A stretch of DNA of 64,000 bases from Streptococcus pseudoporcinus LQ 940-04 (GCF_000188035.1 NZ_AEUY02000005.1:124001-188000); one strand, 5' to 3'; shown: positions 18,364-28,059, counted from the stretch's first letter. Notes: generated by a model from the sequence alone, not told the origin. Made by a program: numbers and translations.

Positions 18364-19410
18364 TTAGATTAAATGCTTTTCACGTTTTTCAAACATCTCA
18401 ATTGCTAGAGCAACCAATTTTTCAATAAGATCAGAATAGGAAAGTCCCATATTCTCCCATAACAAAGGATACATGGACCATTGTGTAAAGCCTGGCATGG
18501 TATTTAGCTCATTTAAATAGATGGAGCCATCTCTGGTTAAAAAGAAATCACAACGAGATAAACCACAGCATCCTAGTGCTTTAAAGGCATTTTCTGCATA
18601 AGCTCGCATTTTATTAGCAAGCTCAGTCTCAAGTTCTGCTGGAATTGCCATTGTAATGTTATTATCAATATATTTGGCCTGATAATCGTAAAAAGCTACC
18701 TCTTTAACCACTTCACCAGGAAGTGTTGACGTAACATCGGTATTGCCTAAAAGACCAACTTCAATCTCACGCGCATTAACTCCTTGTTCAATTAAAATGC
18801 GACTATCATATTGCAAGGCTAATTGGATAGCCTCCCTCAACTCACTTTCAGACTCAGCTTTTGAAATTCCCACTGATGAACCCATGTTTGCCGGTTTAAC
18901 AAAAATGGGAAAACTTAAGTTAGTCAATGCTTCTTTAAGACATTCTTCTAAGGAATTGCCTTCAACAAAAACCTTGTAAGCCACTTGAGGCACTCCCGCT
19001 GATTCTAAAACTCGCTTAGTTGTAATTTTATCCATGGCAACACTTGAACCTAAGATACTTGTTCCAATGTAAGGCATTTTAAGAACTTCTAAGAAACCTT
19101 GGATCGATCCATCTTCTCCCATTGGCCCATGCAATATAGGAAAGACAACGGCTCCTTCTTCATAAATGTCACTTGCTTTAACTTGAGAAGCTGCAACAAT
19201 CGTTTGATTGGTCATTAATTTTTCAGTTTCAGCCGGTTTTTGACTCCATTCTTGAGTTTTATAAAAATCACCAGCTTGTGAAATGAAGTAAGTTTTGACC
19301 AAGAAGCGGTCATAATTAATGGCTCTCATCACACTTTCTGCTGACAAAACTGAAACTTCACGCTCTGCAGAACGGCCACCGTATAACAAGACAAGTGTTT
19401 GTTTGGACAT
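18364..19410 (-). CDS. ddl: D-alanine--D-alanine ligase
   Basis: Ddl joins two D-alanines using ATP, supplying MurF. The 348-residue protein shows the N-terminal [12 protein letters not shown] loop, [12 protein letters not shown], the ATP-grasp lysine region [12 protein letters not shown], and the metal-binding ELNTMPGFT near the C-terminus. The dipeptide (not depsipeptide) type is likely because the active-site region ends in YDYQAKY, with the Tyr typical of vancomycin-sensitive ligases. AGGAAA is the ribosome site. Confidence 0.96.
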   Translation of the reverse strand: MSKQTLVLLYGGRSAEREVSVLSAESVMRAINYDRFLVKTYFISQAGDFYKTQEWSQKPAETEKLMTNQTIVAASQVKASDIYEEGAVVFPILHGPMGEDGSIQGFLEVLKMPYIGTSILGSSVAMDKITTKRVLESAGVPQVAYKVFVEGNSLEECLKEALTNLSFPIFVKPANMGSSVGISKAESESELREAIQLALQYDSRILIEQGVNAREIEVGLLGNTDVTSTLPGEVVKEVAFYDYQAKYIDNNITMAIPAELETELANKMRAYAENAFKALGCCGLSRCDFFLTRDGSIYLNELNTMPGFTQWSMYPLLWENMGLSYSDLIEKLVALAIEMFEKREKHLI

Positions 19411-19491
19411 TTTCTTTTTCCTATCTGAATTAAATTTCTATTAATTATAACAAAAATTGGAAAGCATTTCAAAAGCAAATTGTTCCAAATA

Positions 19492-19530
19492 AAAAGAAAG
19501 GCCGTCCCCATTGAACTACCCTTTCTTTTA
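19492..19530 (-). terminator. Terminator of the pbp2b-recR operon
   Basis: A perfect ten-base stem AAAAGAAAGG with CCTTTCTTTT (19492-19501, 19520-19529), 18-base loop, T-rich on the minus strand after the stem. It lies just after recR. Confidence 0.6.
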
Positions 19531-19534
19531 CATT

Positions 19535-20131
19535 TTATAACTCTGTACGATTTTCAATAGCTCTCAAAAGAGTTACCTCATCTGCATATTCAATATCTGA
19601 GCCTACTGCCAAGCCCCTAGCTAACCTAGTCACCTTAATACCTGCTGGCTTTAGAATTCTCGAAATATACATTGAAGTTGCTTCACCGTCTGCAGTGGCA
19701 CTGGTGGCAATAATCACCTCCTGAACATCGCTATCCATCAGACGAGTGATAAGTGCTTTCAGATTGATATCATCTGGGCCGACTCCATTCATAGGGGAAA
19801 TCAAACCATGTAAAACATGATAATAGCCATGATATTCTTGGATTTTCTCCATTGCCGAAACATCTTTAGACTCTTCAACAACTAAAATTTGACTCTTGTC
19901 GCGGCTTGGATCCATACAAATAGAACATGGGTCTTCATCTGTTAAATTACCACAAATAGAACAGTAGGTTAATTCACGTTTGGCTGCTAATAGATTTTTA
20001 GCGAAGTCATTAACATCATCATCACTCATACTAATAGTGTAAAAAGCTAGTCTCGTAGCCGTTTTAACTCCAATACCGGGTAATTTTGAATAGGACTCAA
20101 TTAATTTCGCAATAGGCGTTGGGTATAACAC
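19535..20131 (-). CDS. recR: Recombination mediator RecR
   Basis: RecR works with RecF and RecO to load RecA on gapped DNA. The 198-residue protein has an N-terminal helix-hairpin-helix ([16 protein letters not shown]), the four-cysteine zinc motif ([16 protein letters not shown]) and a TOPRIM domain (ILVVEESKD). The start is GTG at 20131 with AAAGGAG six bases upstream. It lies 11 bp after pbp2b and is co-transcribed with it, as in other streptococci. Confidence 0.95.
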   Translation of the reverse strand: MLYPTPIAKLIESYSKLPGIGVKTATRLAFYTISMSDDDVNDFAKNLLAAKRELTYCSICGNLTDEDPCSICMDPSRDKSQILVVEESKDVSAMEKIQEYHGYYHVLHGLISPMNGVGPDDINLKALITRLMDSDVQEVIIATSATADGEATSMYISRILKPAGIKVTRLARGLAVGSDIEYADEVTLLRAIENRTEL

Positions 20132-20142
20132 ACTGATCTCCT

Positions 20143-22233
20143 TTATGGTTTTGCATTCATTGATAGGTATAAATTAATAATATCTTTTGCCATGTATTGA
20201 TGGGCTTTAGCTAAAGCATCACTAGCATGTGGATACATAATAGCTACTGCAATCTGTGGATCCTGACTAGGTCCATAAGCAACAACATTTAAATTAAAAG
20301 TCGCTACAGTATTGCCACTTTTATCTTTAGCATAGGTTTCAGCAGTTCCGGTCTTACCGCTAATAGTAACAGCTGAGCCTGCCATGTCTTTACCAGTAGC
20401 ATAGGGACTACCACTATTAACAACTTGATAAAAACCATCTTGAATAATTGACAGCTGCTCCTTGTTTAGCTGAACCTGATTTAACTCTTTCCTTGCAATT
20501 GTTTTCTCAAGTTGCCCAAGTCCCTTACTGCCATCATTGCGATAAACCCCTTCAACTAAATGAGGAGCTAGTCTTATACCACCATTTGCAATAGTTGAGA
20601 CATACTGCGCTAGTTGCATAGCTGTATAGTTGTCAAACTGTCCAAATGCTTCTGTAATAACATTTGAAACAGTATATTTACTGGCTACATAACCGGTAGA
20701 TTCCCCAGGTAAATCAATCCCGGTAGGCGCACCTAAGCCAAAACTAGCATAAGTTTGGCGTAGTTCCTCCATTGTTTTTTTCATACCATCACTCGTTAGG
20801 GACATCCCAACATGATAATCTTGTCCCATCATTTTTAGAGCAACCTGCACCATGTAAGTATTTGAAGAATATTCCAAAGCCTGAATAGCTGAAATATTTT
20901 GTTGACCAAAAGTAAACCAAGAATTTATAGGCTTAGAATTTCCAAATTGAATTGGCTGATCTGTTAATACTTGATTCCCAGTAATCGCGCCTGTTTGCCA
21001 ACCAGCTGCTAAGGTAGCACCTTTGACAACAGAACCTGGAGTAAAGACATTCGTAATCGTTCCTAGGGCATTTTTTTCTAATTGACCTGTTTCCAAATCT
21101 TGAGACAGTCCTGACATTGCCAAAATAGCACCAGTCTTTGGATTCATGGCAACAGCATAAGCTCCTTCTGAGTACTTGGCTTTGCCTAAAGCAACTTCTG
21201 ATTCAAAGTATTTTCTTATAATCTTATCAACACCATCCTGAAAATCCGTTGCAATAGTCAATTTCAAGTTTTTCCCAATTTCACCTTTATGAGTGATTTT
21301 ATCTGAGACGATTTTTCCCGATTTATTTGTTTTTATTTCTCGAACTTCGTGTTGACCTTGTAACTGATTCTCATATTGTCGTTCAAGATAGGAGGTCCCT
21401 ACTCGATCATTCAGAGCATAGCCTTTTTTAATATATTCTGCCACTTCTTCTTGAGGCAGACCTGCTTCTCGACTGGATACCTTCCCAATAATTGAATTCA
21501 GGCTGACATCTTCCACTTTACGGTTCCAATCAGTTGTCACGGAAATTCCGGGTAGTTTTGATTTATTGGCTACCAGATAAGCTATTTCTTGATCCGTTAA
21601 GTCTGCGGTTCTTAGGGTTATGGTATTAAAATTAGCTGCCGCATTCATTTGGTTAAAAATAGAGATAACTTTTTCTTCCTCAGAAGAATAATTAAGGTCA
21701 TCTTTGGTGACAGAAGCTACAGCATTTCGGTAGATTTTTTCTTCAGTCAAGCTGTTACCATAGGCATCAACTTTTTTATTCTTGGGTAATTTTTTTACCA
21801 CCTTAGCATAAACCTTAGGATCCGCTAGATAGTAATCCTTCTTAGCACGTAGGCTAATTTTGACATCATTATACCTGACATAAGCAGCTAATTTTTTAGC
21901 TAACGTTCTTAGGTCATTTGCGGAAGCATCAGGATTTCTTGTAAAGGAAATAACTTCTTTTACATCATTACCAACCAGTAGTTTCCCTTTTTGGTCAAAA
22001 ATCATCCCCCGTGGAGTTGAACTTTTAACTTTGTAAACGGTGGAGGACTTGAGCTTTGCATCATAAAAAGCCTTATCTTGAATTTGCATTTGTGCTAGAC
22101 GCAAGATTAAAGCAACAAAAAGAAAGACGATAATAGAAAATAAAAGGTTGATTCGACGAGGTATACTTGCTTTTTTCTTAACAACTAATTGTGATTCTTT
22201 TTTGATGACAATACCCCCTTTTAAACTTCGCAT
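20143..22233 (-). CDS. pbp2b: Class B penicillin-binding protein 2b
   Basis: PBP2b is an essential monofunctional transpeptidase for peripheral wall growth and a beta-lactam target. The 696-residue form has a cytoplasmic tail, one membrane helix (about [17 protein letters not shown]), a dimerisation domain starting with [15 protein letters not shown], and a transpeptidase domain with SVVK, SSN and KTGTAE active-site motifs, all intact. The start is ambiguous. The ATG at 22233 has no Shine-Dalgarno sequence and lies close to a -10-like TATAAT. A strong AAAGGGGG sits seven bases before codon 10 (ATC), where an ATG would be expected. Confidence 0.93.
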   Translation of the reverse strand: MRSLKGGIVIKKESQLVVKKKASIPRRINLLFSIIVFLFVALILRLAQMQIQDKAFYDAKLKSSTVYKVKSSTPRGMIFDQKGKLLVGNDVKEVISFTRNPDASANDLRTLAKKLAAYVRYNDVKISLRAKKDYYLADPKVYAKVVKKLPKNKKVDAYGNSLTEEKIYRNAVASVTKDDLNYSSEEEKVISIFNQMNAAANFNTITLRTADLTDQEIAYLVANKSKLPGISVTTDWNRKVEDVSLNSIIGKVSSREAGLPQEEVAEYIKKGYALNDRVGTSYLERQYENQLQGQHEVREIKTNKSGKIVSDKITHKGEIGKNLKLTIATDFQDGVDKIIRKYFESEVALGKAKYSEGAYAVAMNPKTGAILAMSGLSQDLETGQLEKNALGTITNVFTPGSVVKGATLAAGWQTGAITGNQVLTDQPIQFGNSKPINSWFTFGQQNISAIQALEYSSNTYMVQVALKMMGQDYHVGMSLTSDGMKKTMEELRQTYASFGLGAPTGIDLPGESTGYVASKYTVSNVITEAFGQFDNYTAMQLAQYVSTIANGGIRLAPHLVEGVYRNDGSKGLGQLEKTIARKELNQVQLNKEQLSIIQDGFYQVVNSGSPYATGKDMAGSAVTISGKTGTAETYAKDKSGNTVATFNLNVVAYGPSQDPQIAVAIMYPHASDALAKAHQYMAKDIINLYLSMNAKP

Positions 22234-22254
22234 TCTATTTTATCATAAATTATA

Positions 22255-22284
22255 AAAAGAAGACCGAGAAGAAGGTTCTCAGTC
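22255..22284 (-). terminator. Terminator of the FNT transporter gene
   Basis: On the minus strand GACTGAGAA pairs with TTCTCGGTC (one wobble) and is followed by TTCTTTTT, just upstream of pbp2b. Confidence 0.7.
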
Positions 22285-22307
22285 AGAATTTTTTATATCG
22301 TATGACA

Positions 22308-23069
22308 TTAGTCATGGTAAAATGCTTTGTAATAGAAGAGACTAACAAAGACTGCGCCACCTACAATATTACCAGCATAAACTAAGGCGAAGTTTTGTAC
22401 AAACGCTAACCAGGTTGCCCCATTTTCAAATATCGCCGCAGGTATAATAAAGGCATTAGCCACACTATGCTGAAAACCTAAAGCAACAAAGGTCATAACT
22501 GGGAACCAAATACCTAGCAATTTACCACTAGCATCACTAGCACCATAGTTTAACCATAGAGCAAGTCCAACAAACCAGTTACAGCCAATACCAGATACAA
22601 AGGCTTGTAAGGGACTAGCCACTATTTTTGCCTGTGCAACGTGAATAACCTCTTCTTTAAAGACTCCACTTGAGGTCAAGCCCAGAAAATGACCAAAAAC
22701 GTAGGCAACGAAAATAGCACCAATGACATTAAAAAGAGTTATGACTAGCCAATTTTTCAGAAGCTTTGTCAAAGGTATTTTTTTGGCAAAAAAACTAGCT
22801 GATACAGCCATCATATTTCCAGTAATTAATTCACCACCGGCCATCAAGATGATAATCAACCCTATAGGAAAGGCACATGCCCCTAAAATACTTGAAAAAG
22901 CACCGAAAGTTTCTAGGCCACTGGCAGCAATTCGAACATATAAGAGGTAGCCAAGACTAATCATAGCTCCCCCTATAAAACCTAAGATAGCTTTTGCAAG
23001 GAAAGGCTTCTCAACTTTGCGCTGGCCAATAGCAATCGTAGCTTGGATAATCTCTTCTGGATTCTTCAT
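22308..23069 (-). CDS. Formate/nitrite transporter family channel
   Basis: FNT proteins are pentameric six-helix channels for small monovalent anions such as formate. In a mixed-acid fermenter like Streptococcus, formate export alongside pyruvate formate-lyase is the likely job. The 253-residue protein has the N-terminal KPFLAKAILGFIGGAMISLG helix and GGELITGNMM, a conserved FNT selectivity-region motif. I start it at the ATG at 23069 because AAAGAGG lies five bases upstream; the longer frame to 23096 lacks a ribosome site. Confidence 0.85.
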   Translation of the reverse strand: MKNPEEIIQATIAIGQRKVEKPFLAKAILGFIGGAMISLGYLLYVRIAASGLETFGAFSSILGACAFPIGLIIILMAGGELITGNMMAVSASFFAKKIPLTKLLKNWLVITLFNVIGAIFVAYVFGHFLGLTSSGVFKEEVIHVAQAKIVASPLQAFVSGIGCNWFVGLALWLNYGASDASGKLLGIWFPVMTFVALGFQHSVANAFIIPAAIFENGATWLAFVQNFALVYAGNIVGGAVFVSLFYYKAFYHD

Positions 23070-23187
23070 GGTTACCTCTTTTGTTATAGTTTTCACAATT
23101 CATTTTCTAGTATACCAATTTCTAAAAAAAATGCAAGCCCTTGCAATAAGGACTTGACGATTACTATTAAAAGGCTAGCTTTAAGGC

Positions 23188-23706
23188 TTATTTATGGGTT
23201 AAGCGATTCCAAATCCAATAAGCTAAGTAAAAATCAACCAAACCATGAATAACAGTTCCTAGGCCAACAAGTCCTAACATGGACCAGACATAAGAAAGTT
23301 CTGTGTGGGCGGTCATTGTCATTAAAAGAACAACAAAAAATTCTGCAGCCCCATGAATAATATTAATCACTATTGCAAAGGGTAAAGCCTTAATGGGGCT
23401 CTGTAAGACTGTTGGTTTCTTACTTAGATAGAGAGCTGCTATCGCTACAAAAATAAGGTGCGAGAGTGCTCTCATAACAATAACAATTGGGAAACCGGCT
23501 AAAAAGAATCCTAGTGTTGTTCCAAGTGCAACAAATAAACCCACTGGTAGAGAAATAAATGTAGCAAGAAAGAGAGGAACATGGCTAGCTAGGGTGTAAG
23601 AAGCTGGACCAATCACAACCTTAACAGGCATAATCATAGGAATCAGTATTCCAAACGCAACTAATATTGATGCGTAAGCAATAGTTTGAGTAGGTTTCTT
23701 TATCAT
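23188..23706 (-). CDS. niaX: Niacin ECF transporter substrate-binding component NiaX
   Basis: This 172-residue protein has about six hydrophobic helices and matches NiaX, the S component of an energy-coupling factor transporter for niacin. It needs the shared EcfA/EcfT module encoded elsewhere. The assignment is strengthened by the niaR gene immediately upstream and by a NiaR operator lying on its promoter. I choose the second in-frame ATG (23706), which gives AGGAG a six-base spacing; the ATG at 23712 would abut the ribosome site. Confidence 0.8.
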   Translation of the reverse strand: MIKKPTQTIAYASILVAFGILIPMIMPVKVVIGPASYTLASHVPLFLATFISLPVGLFVALGTTLGFFLAGFPIVIVMRALSHLIFVAIAALYLSKKPTVLQSPIKALPFAIVINIIHGAAEFFVVLLMTMTAHTELSYVWSMLGLVGLGTVIHGLVDFYLAYWIWNRLTHK

Positions 23707-23731
23707 AATCATCTCCTTTTATTTAAAAGTA

Positions 23732-23760
23732 ATTATAAAATAAAATTTTACAGGTGTCAA
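23732..23760 (-). promoter_or_regulatory. niaX promoter overlapping the NiaR operator
   Basis: On the minus strand a consensus TTGACA (23755-23760), 17-bp spacer and TATAAT (23732-23737) precede niaX. The -35 lies within the operator, so repressor binding would block polymerase. Confidence 0.85.
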
Positions 23761-23774
23761 GACACCTGTAAAAT
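23745..23774. promoter_or_regulatory. NiaR operator
   Basis: Two perfect 14-base arms (23745-23758 and 23761-23774) around two bases contain ACAGGTGTC and GACACCTGT, matching the NiaR/YrxA consensus. It lies two bases past the niaR stop and covers the niaX -35. Confidence 0.85.
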
Positions 23775-23776
23775 TA

Positions 23777-24295
23777 TTAATCGTGATAAAGAATGCCAAC
23801 TGCTGACAGTTCTTCTTTGATTTTTTCAAAGCTTCTTTGGTCTGGACAAGATACTAAATGGCTATGTAGCCCGTTGGTTAGTGATGACAACAGCTCTGCA
23901 TGCGAATGGTCAACCTTAGCCATAAAATCAAGGATATCTTGCTGACTTTTGATATTGAGAGGGGCAGTTAGCATACCATAGAGGGGATGTTCCACTTCCA
24001 CCGTTGAAACAATACCACCGTGAGCTACAATAATTGATAATTCTTGAAAGGTCTGGTCATTTTGGTGCCGACAAACAAGTCTCGCCGTATAGTCACTTGA
24101 ATATAAAGATTGGCGCATAATATAGCCCTTAGGAGTTGAAATAATATCATTTTGTAAAGCTCGCAGTAAGGCAATATCACCCACAATAACCTGCCTGCTA
24201 ACCTCTAACTTCTTAGCTAGCTGACTGGCTGAACAAGGCTCTTGATTTGCTTCAAGGATTTCTAAAATGGTTTTTCGACGCTCGTCTGCTTTCAT
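23777..24295 (-). CDS. niaR: Niacin-responsive repressor NiaR
   Basis: NiaR represses NAD-synthesis and niacin-uptake genes when niacin is plentiful. The 172-residue protein has an N-terminal winged helix (CSASQLAKKLEVSRQVIVGD) and a C-terminal 3H domain with conserved histidines (AHGG, VEHPLYG, HSHLVS) that bind metal and niacin. GGAGAGG precedes the ATG. Its gene lies directly upstream of niaX, whose promoter it should control. Confidence 0.9.
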   Translation of the reverse strand: MKADERRKTILEILEANQEPCSASQLAKKLEVSRQVIVGDIALLRALQNDIISTPKGYIMRQSLYSSDYTARLVCRHQNDQTFQELSIIVAHGGIVSTVEVEHPLYGMLTAPLNIKSQQDILDFMAKVDHSHAELLSSLTNGLHSHLVSCPDQRSFEKIKEELSAVGILYHD

Positions 24296-24475
24296 AAAGA
24301 CACCTCTCCGTTACTTATTAAATTCTATCTTACCATAAAATAGTGACCCGGCCTATGCTTTATCTTATAGCACGGCTATAGCAAAATGCAATATAAAAGG
24401 AGACTTTCAGCTAAGAAAAGAAGGCTGAGAAGAGTTTTCTCCATTTCCCAAAAATAGAAATAACCTGATCTGTTT

Positions 24476-24504
24476 AGCAAAAAAGCCCTCAAAGGTGAGG
24501 GCTA
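24476..24504 (-). terminator. Terminator of gpmA
   Basis: Eight-base stem AGCCCTCA with TGAGGGCT and a four-base loop, followed on the minus strand by a T-run, six bases after the stop. Confidence 0.9.
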
Positions 24505-24509
24505 AGGGA

Positions 24510-25205
24510 TTACTGACCACCAAGATAGTATTCAGCAGTCAAGTTTAATTTCTCATCAAATTCAAAAACTAGTGGTGGGAAATTAGGAATTTCAACATCC
24601 ATAATTTCATCATCACTCAATTGTTTGATGTGTTTAACCAAGGCACGGATAGAGTTACCGTGTGCACCAATGAAAACATTTTTACCGTCTACTAAAGCTG
24701 GCGCAATTTTATCTTCCCAAAAAGGAAGTGCACGTTCTAAGGTTACTTTTAAGTTTTCAGCGTCAGGGATAACTGAGTTATCAAGATGAGCATAACGACG
24801 ATCTGTATGTGCTGAATGTTCATCATCTTTTGCCATGTCTGGAGGCAATACATCGTAAGAACGACGCCAAATATGAACTTGCTCATCACCAAACTGTTCC
24901 GCTGCTTCGGCTTTGTTTTTACCAGTTAAACCACCGTAATGACGCTCATTTAAACGCCAAGATTTTTCAGTTGGTACCCATAGTTGATCTGAGTGTTCAA
25001 GGGCAAGATTAGTTGTTTTGATAGCACGTTTAAGAACTGAAGTAAAAGCAAGATCAAATTCGATTCCAGCTTCTTTAATCAATTTACCAGCATCAATTGC
25101 CTGTTGTGTTCCTTTTTCTGAAAGATCAACATCAGCCCAACCCGTGAAAAGGTTAGCTTTATTCCATTCTGACTCACCGTGGCGAGCGAAAACCAATTTA
25201 ACCAT
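24510..25205 (-). CDS. gpmA: 2,3-bisphosphoglycerate-dependent phosphoglycerate mutase
   Basis: GpmA interconverts 3- and 2-phosphoglycerate in glycolysis. The 231-residue protein carries the phosphohistidine motif ARHGESEWN (7-15), the second catalytic histidine in [13 protein letters not shown], and the conserved [10 protein letters not shown] block, so it is the cofactor-dependent type. AGGAGA precedes the ATG. It is monocistronic and probably highly expressed. A cre-like sequence lies about 120 bp upstream. Confidence 0.97.
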   Translation of the reverse strand: MVKLVFARHGESEWNKANLFTGWADVDLSEKGTQQAIDAGKLIKEAGIEFDLAFTSVLKRAIKTTNLALEHSDQLWVPTEKSWRLNERHYGGLTGKNKAEAAEQFGDEQVHIWRRSYDVLPPDMAKDDEHSAHTDRRYAHLDNSVIPDAENLKVTLERALPFWEDKIAPALVDGKNVFIGAHGNSIRALVKHIKQLSDDEIMDVEIPNFPPLVFEFDEKLNLTAEYYLGGQ

Positions 25206-25322
25206 TAGTTAATTCTCCTTTTATTTAAGGTTTATCACCTTTTTACAACATCTATTTTACAAAAAATGACGTAAAAAAGCTAGTCTATTCCAGATAAAAT
25301 TGAAAATAGAAGATGCAAACTA

Positions 25323-25335
25323 TGAAAGCGTTTCA
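25323..25335. promoter_or_regulatory. cre-like CcpA site upstream of gpmA
   Basis: TGAAAGCGTTTCA is a near-palindrome resembling the cre consensus TGWAANCGNTNWCA but is one base shorter, so the call is tentative. It lies between gpmA and the small membrane gene. Confidence 0.3.
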
Positions 25336-25387
25336 AATATGAACAGAATCTGCTTTTCAAAACCAATAGTATTTTCATAGACAGAAA

Positions 25388-25425
25388 AAGACAAGCCTCA
25401 GATATGATGCTCGCCCTTGTCTTAA
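25388..25425 (-). terminator. Terminator of the small membrane protein gene
   Basis: AAGACAAG pairs with CTTGTCTT around a long loop, followed by a T-run on the minus strand. Confidence 0.6.
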
Positions 25426-25434
25426 AAGACTCTC

Positions 25435-25641
25435 TTATCTAAAATAGTCTCTTTTATATTTTTCAGCAGAACTGTTTTTTTTGCTCCCTTTTTTCAAATA
25501 ATAGGTCTTGGCCTTTTTGCTATTTTTTCTTACTTTATTTTTAGGTAAAAATTTCTCTGACAGGACAATAAAAACAATGACTTTTACAATTGAAAATATT
25601 GCTAACCCTATTACAACAGCTTCGATTCCTAATTTTATCAT
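25435..25641 (-). CDS. Small basic membrane protein, unknown
   Basis: This 68-residue frame encodes one membrane helix (about EAVVIGLAIFSIVKVIVFIVL) followed by a strongly basic tail rich in Lys and Ser, so the tail is probably cytoplasmic. I do not recognise a family. The ribosome site is weak, but the frame is followed by a convincing terminator and its residue pattern looks like a real protein. It lies 72 bp downstream of the metal exporter gene and could be its partner; that is inference. Confidence 0.55.
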   Translation of the reverse strand: MIKLGIEAVVIGLAIFSIVKVIVFIVLSEKFLPKNKVRKNSKKAKTYYLKKGSKKNSSAEKYKRDYFR

Positions 25642-25713
25642 GTGGTCTACTTTCTATAAAATCTCCTACTACTAGTATAAACACTTTTAAAATAAGAATC
25701 AAGTTTCCTTAAT

Positions 25714-27567
25714 TTATTTAAAAGACAATAGGCGTAAACCATTCAGGATAACAAGGATCGTAGACCCCTCATGGCCAACGACACCCAGTGGTAAATTGAC
25801 AACCTGAAAAACATTGGCCAGTATCAGCAGACTAATAACAGAAAGGGCAAAAATAATATTTTGTTTGACTATTCTTTTCATTTTTTTCGATAATTTGATG
25901 GAAAATGGGATTCTTGTTAAATCTTCCATAATCACGCTATCCGCACTTTCCATTGCAATATCTGTCCCTGAACCAATAGCATAAGATACATCTGCTTGAG
26001 CTAAGGCTGGCGCATCATTAATACCATCACCGACCATCGCCACAAAGCCATATCTTTCTTTAATTTTAGCAAGGTTAGTAACTTTATCTTGTGGCATACA
26101 ATTAGCAACAACTTCATCAATACCTAATTTTTTGGCCACATAATAAGCTGTTCTTTCTTGATCACCTGTTAACATGACAGTCTTAATATCTAAAGCATGC
26201 AGCATCTTAATGGCTTTAAGAGACTCTTCCTTAATGTCATCAAGCAAGGCATAAAAAGCCATTAAGTCATCTTCTCGACTCACAAAGATAAGGGTTTTCC
26301 CCTGACTCTCTAATGTTTCAATCTCAGATTCAATAGGCTCAATGTGAGTCACTCTTTCTAGAATAAAAGATTTCTTCCCGATACGCCATTCTTGACCATT
26401 ACTTGTCACTATAAAACCTTTACCAGAAATTTCCTCTGCTTGAATAGTACTAAGTTGTTTCCCTTCAGTAACGTAGTCCAATAAAGCCTGTGAAATAGGG
26501 TGGGTGGACATTTCCTCTGCGGTCTTCACGATTGCATCAATATCTGATTTGTCACCAAGATAATAGCTATCTACAACTGAAGGTTTACCTTGAGTCAGGG
26601 TCCCCGTTTTATCCATAACAACTGCTTTTATATCACCCATTTTGTCAACAATATCACCACCCTTGATGACTAAGCCTTTTCTAGCAGCTCGGCTAATAGC
26701 TGATAGACTCGCTGGTGTTGAGGAAGCTATCAAAGCACAGGGAGAGGCTACTGTCAGTAGAACCATTCCCCGATAAAAAGCATCCAGCCAAGGCCAAGCA
26801 AGAGCCAAGTGACAGAATAGGATAAAGATTGGTACTAAGAGAAGGACGGCCTTAACATAATGGTCTTCCAAGTTTTCAATGAAAGTTGTTGTGCGGCTTT
26901 TTTGAGTTTGAGCAGACGCCACTAAATTGACAATTTTAGCAAATAAAGTGTCCCCATTCTCCACAGTTACTATCATTTCAATAGCCTGCCCTTCATTAAT
27001 AGTCCCCCCAATTAAGGAATCCTCATAAGCTTTCTCAACTGTGACAGACTCACCTGTAACCATTGATTCGTCAAATTGGCCAAAATCACTTTGTAATTTC
27101 CCGTCAATTGGGACGGATTCACCTTTACGTACTTGCAGTTTATCACCAATTTTTAAAGCTTTAGTCTCTATCTCTTCAATGCTACCATCTTCTCTAAATC
27201 TACGAGCAGTGTCTGGAGTAAGGTTCATCAGTGCTGAAATAGCGTTCTTGCTTTTTTCCATGGCCATTTCTTCCAATGTACTGGAAAGAGAGAAAATGAA
27301 AATCAATAAAGCCCCTTCTAACCAATAACCGATAATGCCTGCACCTACTGCTGCTAGAATCATTAAAACATCAACAGTCAGATGCTTCTCAGCAAATAAC
27401 TCATGAAGACCCTCTTTTGCGGATTCATAGCCACCAATCAAAAAAGCTATTATAAAAAAGACTGAGGCTAAGCTAGCATTTCCTTTTAAAAGTAGGAGGC
27501 CTACTAAAATCAATAATAAGCAGATAAGTGTTTCCATTAACCGAATATGGCCTTTAATCCAAGTCAT
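25714..27567 (-). CDS. pmtA: P1B-4-type heavy-metal exporting ATPase (PmtA-like)
   Basis: This 617-residue P-type ATPase lacks an N-terminal metal-binding domain. The phosphorylation site is DKTGTLT at D319. The membrane metal-binding motif is SPC (275-277) rather than CPC, and the last helices carry HEGST (599-603). These two features define the P1B-4 subclass, whose streptococcal member PmtA exports ferrous iron and protects against iron and peroxide stress. Two PerR boxes at its promoter fit that role. GGAGGG precedes the ATG. Cobalt or zinc specificity cannot be excluded from sequence. Confidence 0.85.
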   Translation of the reverse strand: MTWIKGHIRLMETLICLLLILVGLLLLKGNASLASVFFIIAFLIGGYESAKEGLHELFAEKHLTVDVLMILAAVGAGIIGYWLEGALLIFIFSLSSTLEEMAMEKSKNAISALMNLTPDTARRFREDGSIEEIETKALKIGDKLQVRKGESVPIDGKLQSDFGQFDESMVTGESVTVEKAYEDSLIGGTINEGQAIEMIVTVENGDTLFAKIVNLVASAQTQKSRTTTFIENLEDHYVKAVLLLVPIFILFCHLALAWPWLDAFYRGMVLLTVASPCALIASSTPASLSAISRAARKGLVIKGGDIVDKMGDIKAVVMDKTGTLTQGKPSVVDSYYLGDKSDIDAIVKTAEEMSTHPISQALLDYVTEGKQLSTIQAEEISGKGFIVTSNGQEWRIGKKSFILERVTHIEPIESEIETLESQGKTLIFVSREDDLMAFYALLDDIKEESLKAIKMLHALDIKTVMLTGDQERTAYYVAKKLGIDEVVANCMPQDKVTNLAKIKERYGFVAMVGDGINDAPALAQADVSYAIGSGTDIAMESADSVIMEDLTRIPFSIKLSKKMKRIVKQNIIFALSVISLLILANVFQVVNLPLGVVGHEGSTILVILNGLRLLSFK

Positions 27568-27615
27568 CTCTTTTCCCTCCAGGTTAGAAATTTTCTAACT
27601 ATTTAACATATCTTA

Positions 27616-27644
27616 ATTATAATAATTCTAAATAAAAAAGTCAA
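27616..27644 (-). promoter_or_regulatory. pmtA promoter
   Basis: On the minus strand TTGACT (27639-27644), 17-bp spacer and TATAAT (27616-27621). PerR box 1 overlaps the spacer and the -10. Confidence 0.85.
27617..27631. promoter_or_regulatory. PerR box 1 over the pmtA -10
   Basis: TTATAATAATTCTAA matches the PerR consensus TTATAATnATTATAA with one deviation and lies on the core promoter, suited to repression. Confidence 0.75.
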
Positions 27645-27674
27645 GTTATTTAGAATAATTCTAAATAACTTGAC
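27640..27674. promoter_or_regulatory. 35-bp perfect palindrome containing PerR box 2
   Basis: Seventeen-base arms (27640-27656 and 27658-27674) are exact inverted repeats around a single A. The centre TTAGAATAATTCTAA (27650-27664) is a symmetric PerR-type box. The outer GTCAAGTTA arms reach into the pmtA -35. Such an extended palindrome is longer than a PerR dimer needs. Confidence 0.7.
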
Positions 27675-28020
27675 CGGATAACTTATTGTGATAGCATATT
27701 ATTATTGAAAAATAAGCACAGATTTGAAGTCAAAAACTTCTCATTCAGTAGCAAATAATCTTAATTTCTCCCTGCGCTAAAATTAAACACCTTTAGTGTC
27801 ATAAATTAGCTCTTATACTAGCCAATCAGCTATTTCTTTTTATACCCTAATATCTCATTTTCGAGATAAAAATAAGAGCTACTCTACATTAGATTCTTCC
27901 TGCTTCTCTAAGGTTATAGTAAGGAGACTAGTAAGTATGGTTGATTAGTAAGGTGTCAGATCTATTTTAGGTCAATTATTTTTAATTTAAAAATAATGTG
28001 GTTAAAAATACATTATAAAA
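27675..28020. other. Gene-free interval between pmtA and the secreted protein gene
   Basis: There are no coding frames. It holds a small hairpin TATCTC/GAGATA near 27850-27867 and the 12-mer TATTGTGATAGC at 27684-27695, which recurs at 28057-28068 at the start of the next transcript. Confidence 0.5.
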
Positions 28021-28024
28021 ACAT

Positions 28025-28054
28025 TTGACAAAAAAGAGAATGATGGCTTAAAAT
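28025..28054 (+). promoter_or_regulatory. Promoter of the small secreted protein gene
   Basis: TTGACA (28025-28030) and TAAAAT (49-54, 18-bp spacing; or TTAAAA, 17 bp) form a good promoter. Confidence 0.65.
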
Positions 28055-28059
28055 AATAT

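Noticed and set aside
27670..27702. Divergent plus-strand promoter from the right arm of the pmtA palindrome
   Set aside because: TTGACC is present but no -10 lies at 16-18 bp; the nearest candidates need 19 or more.
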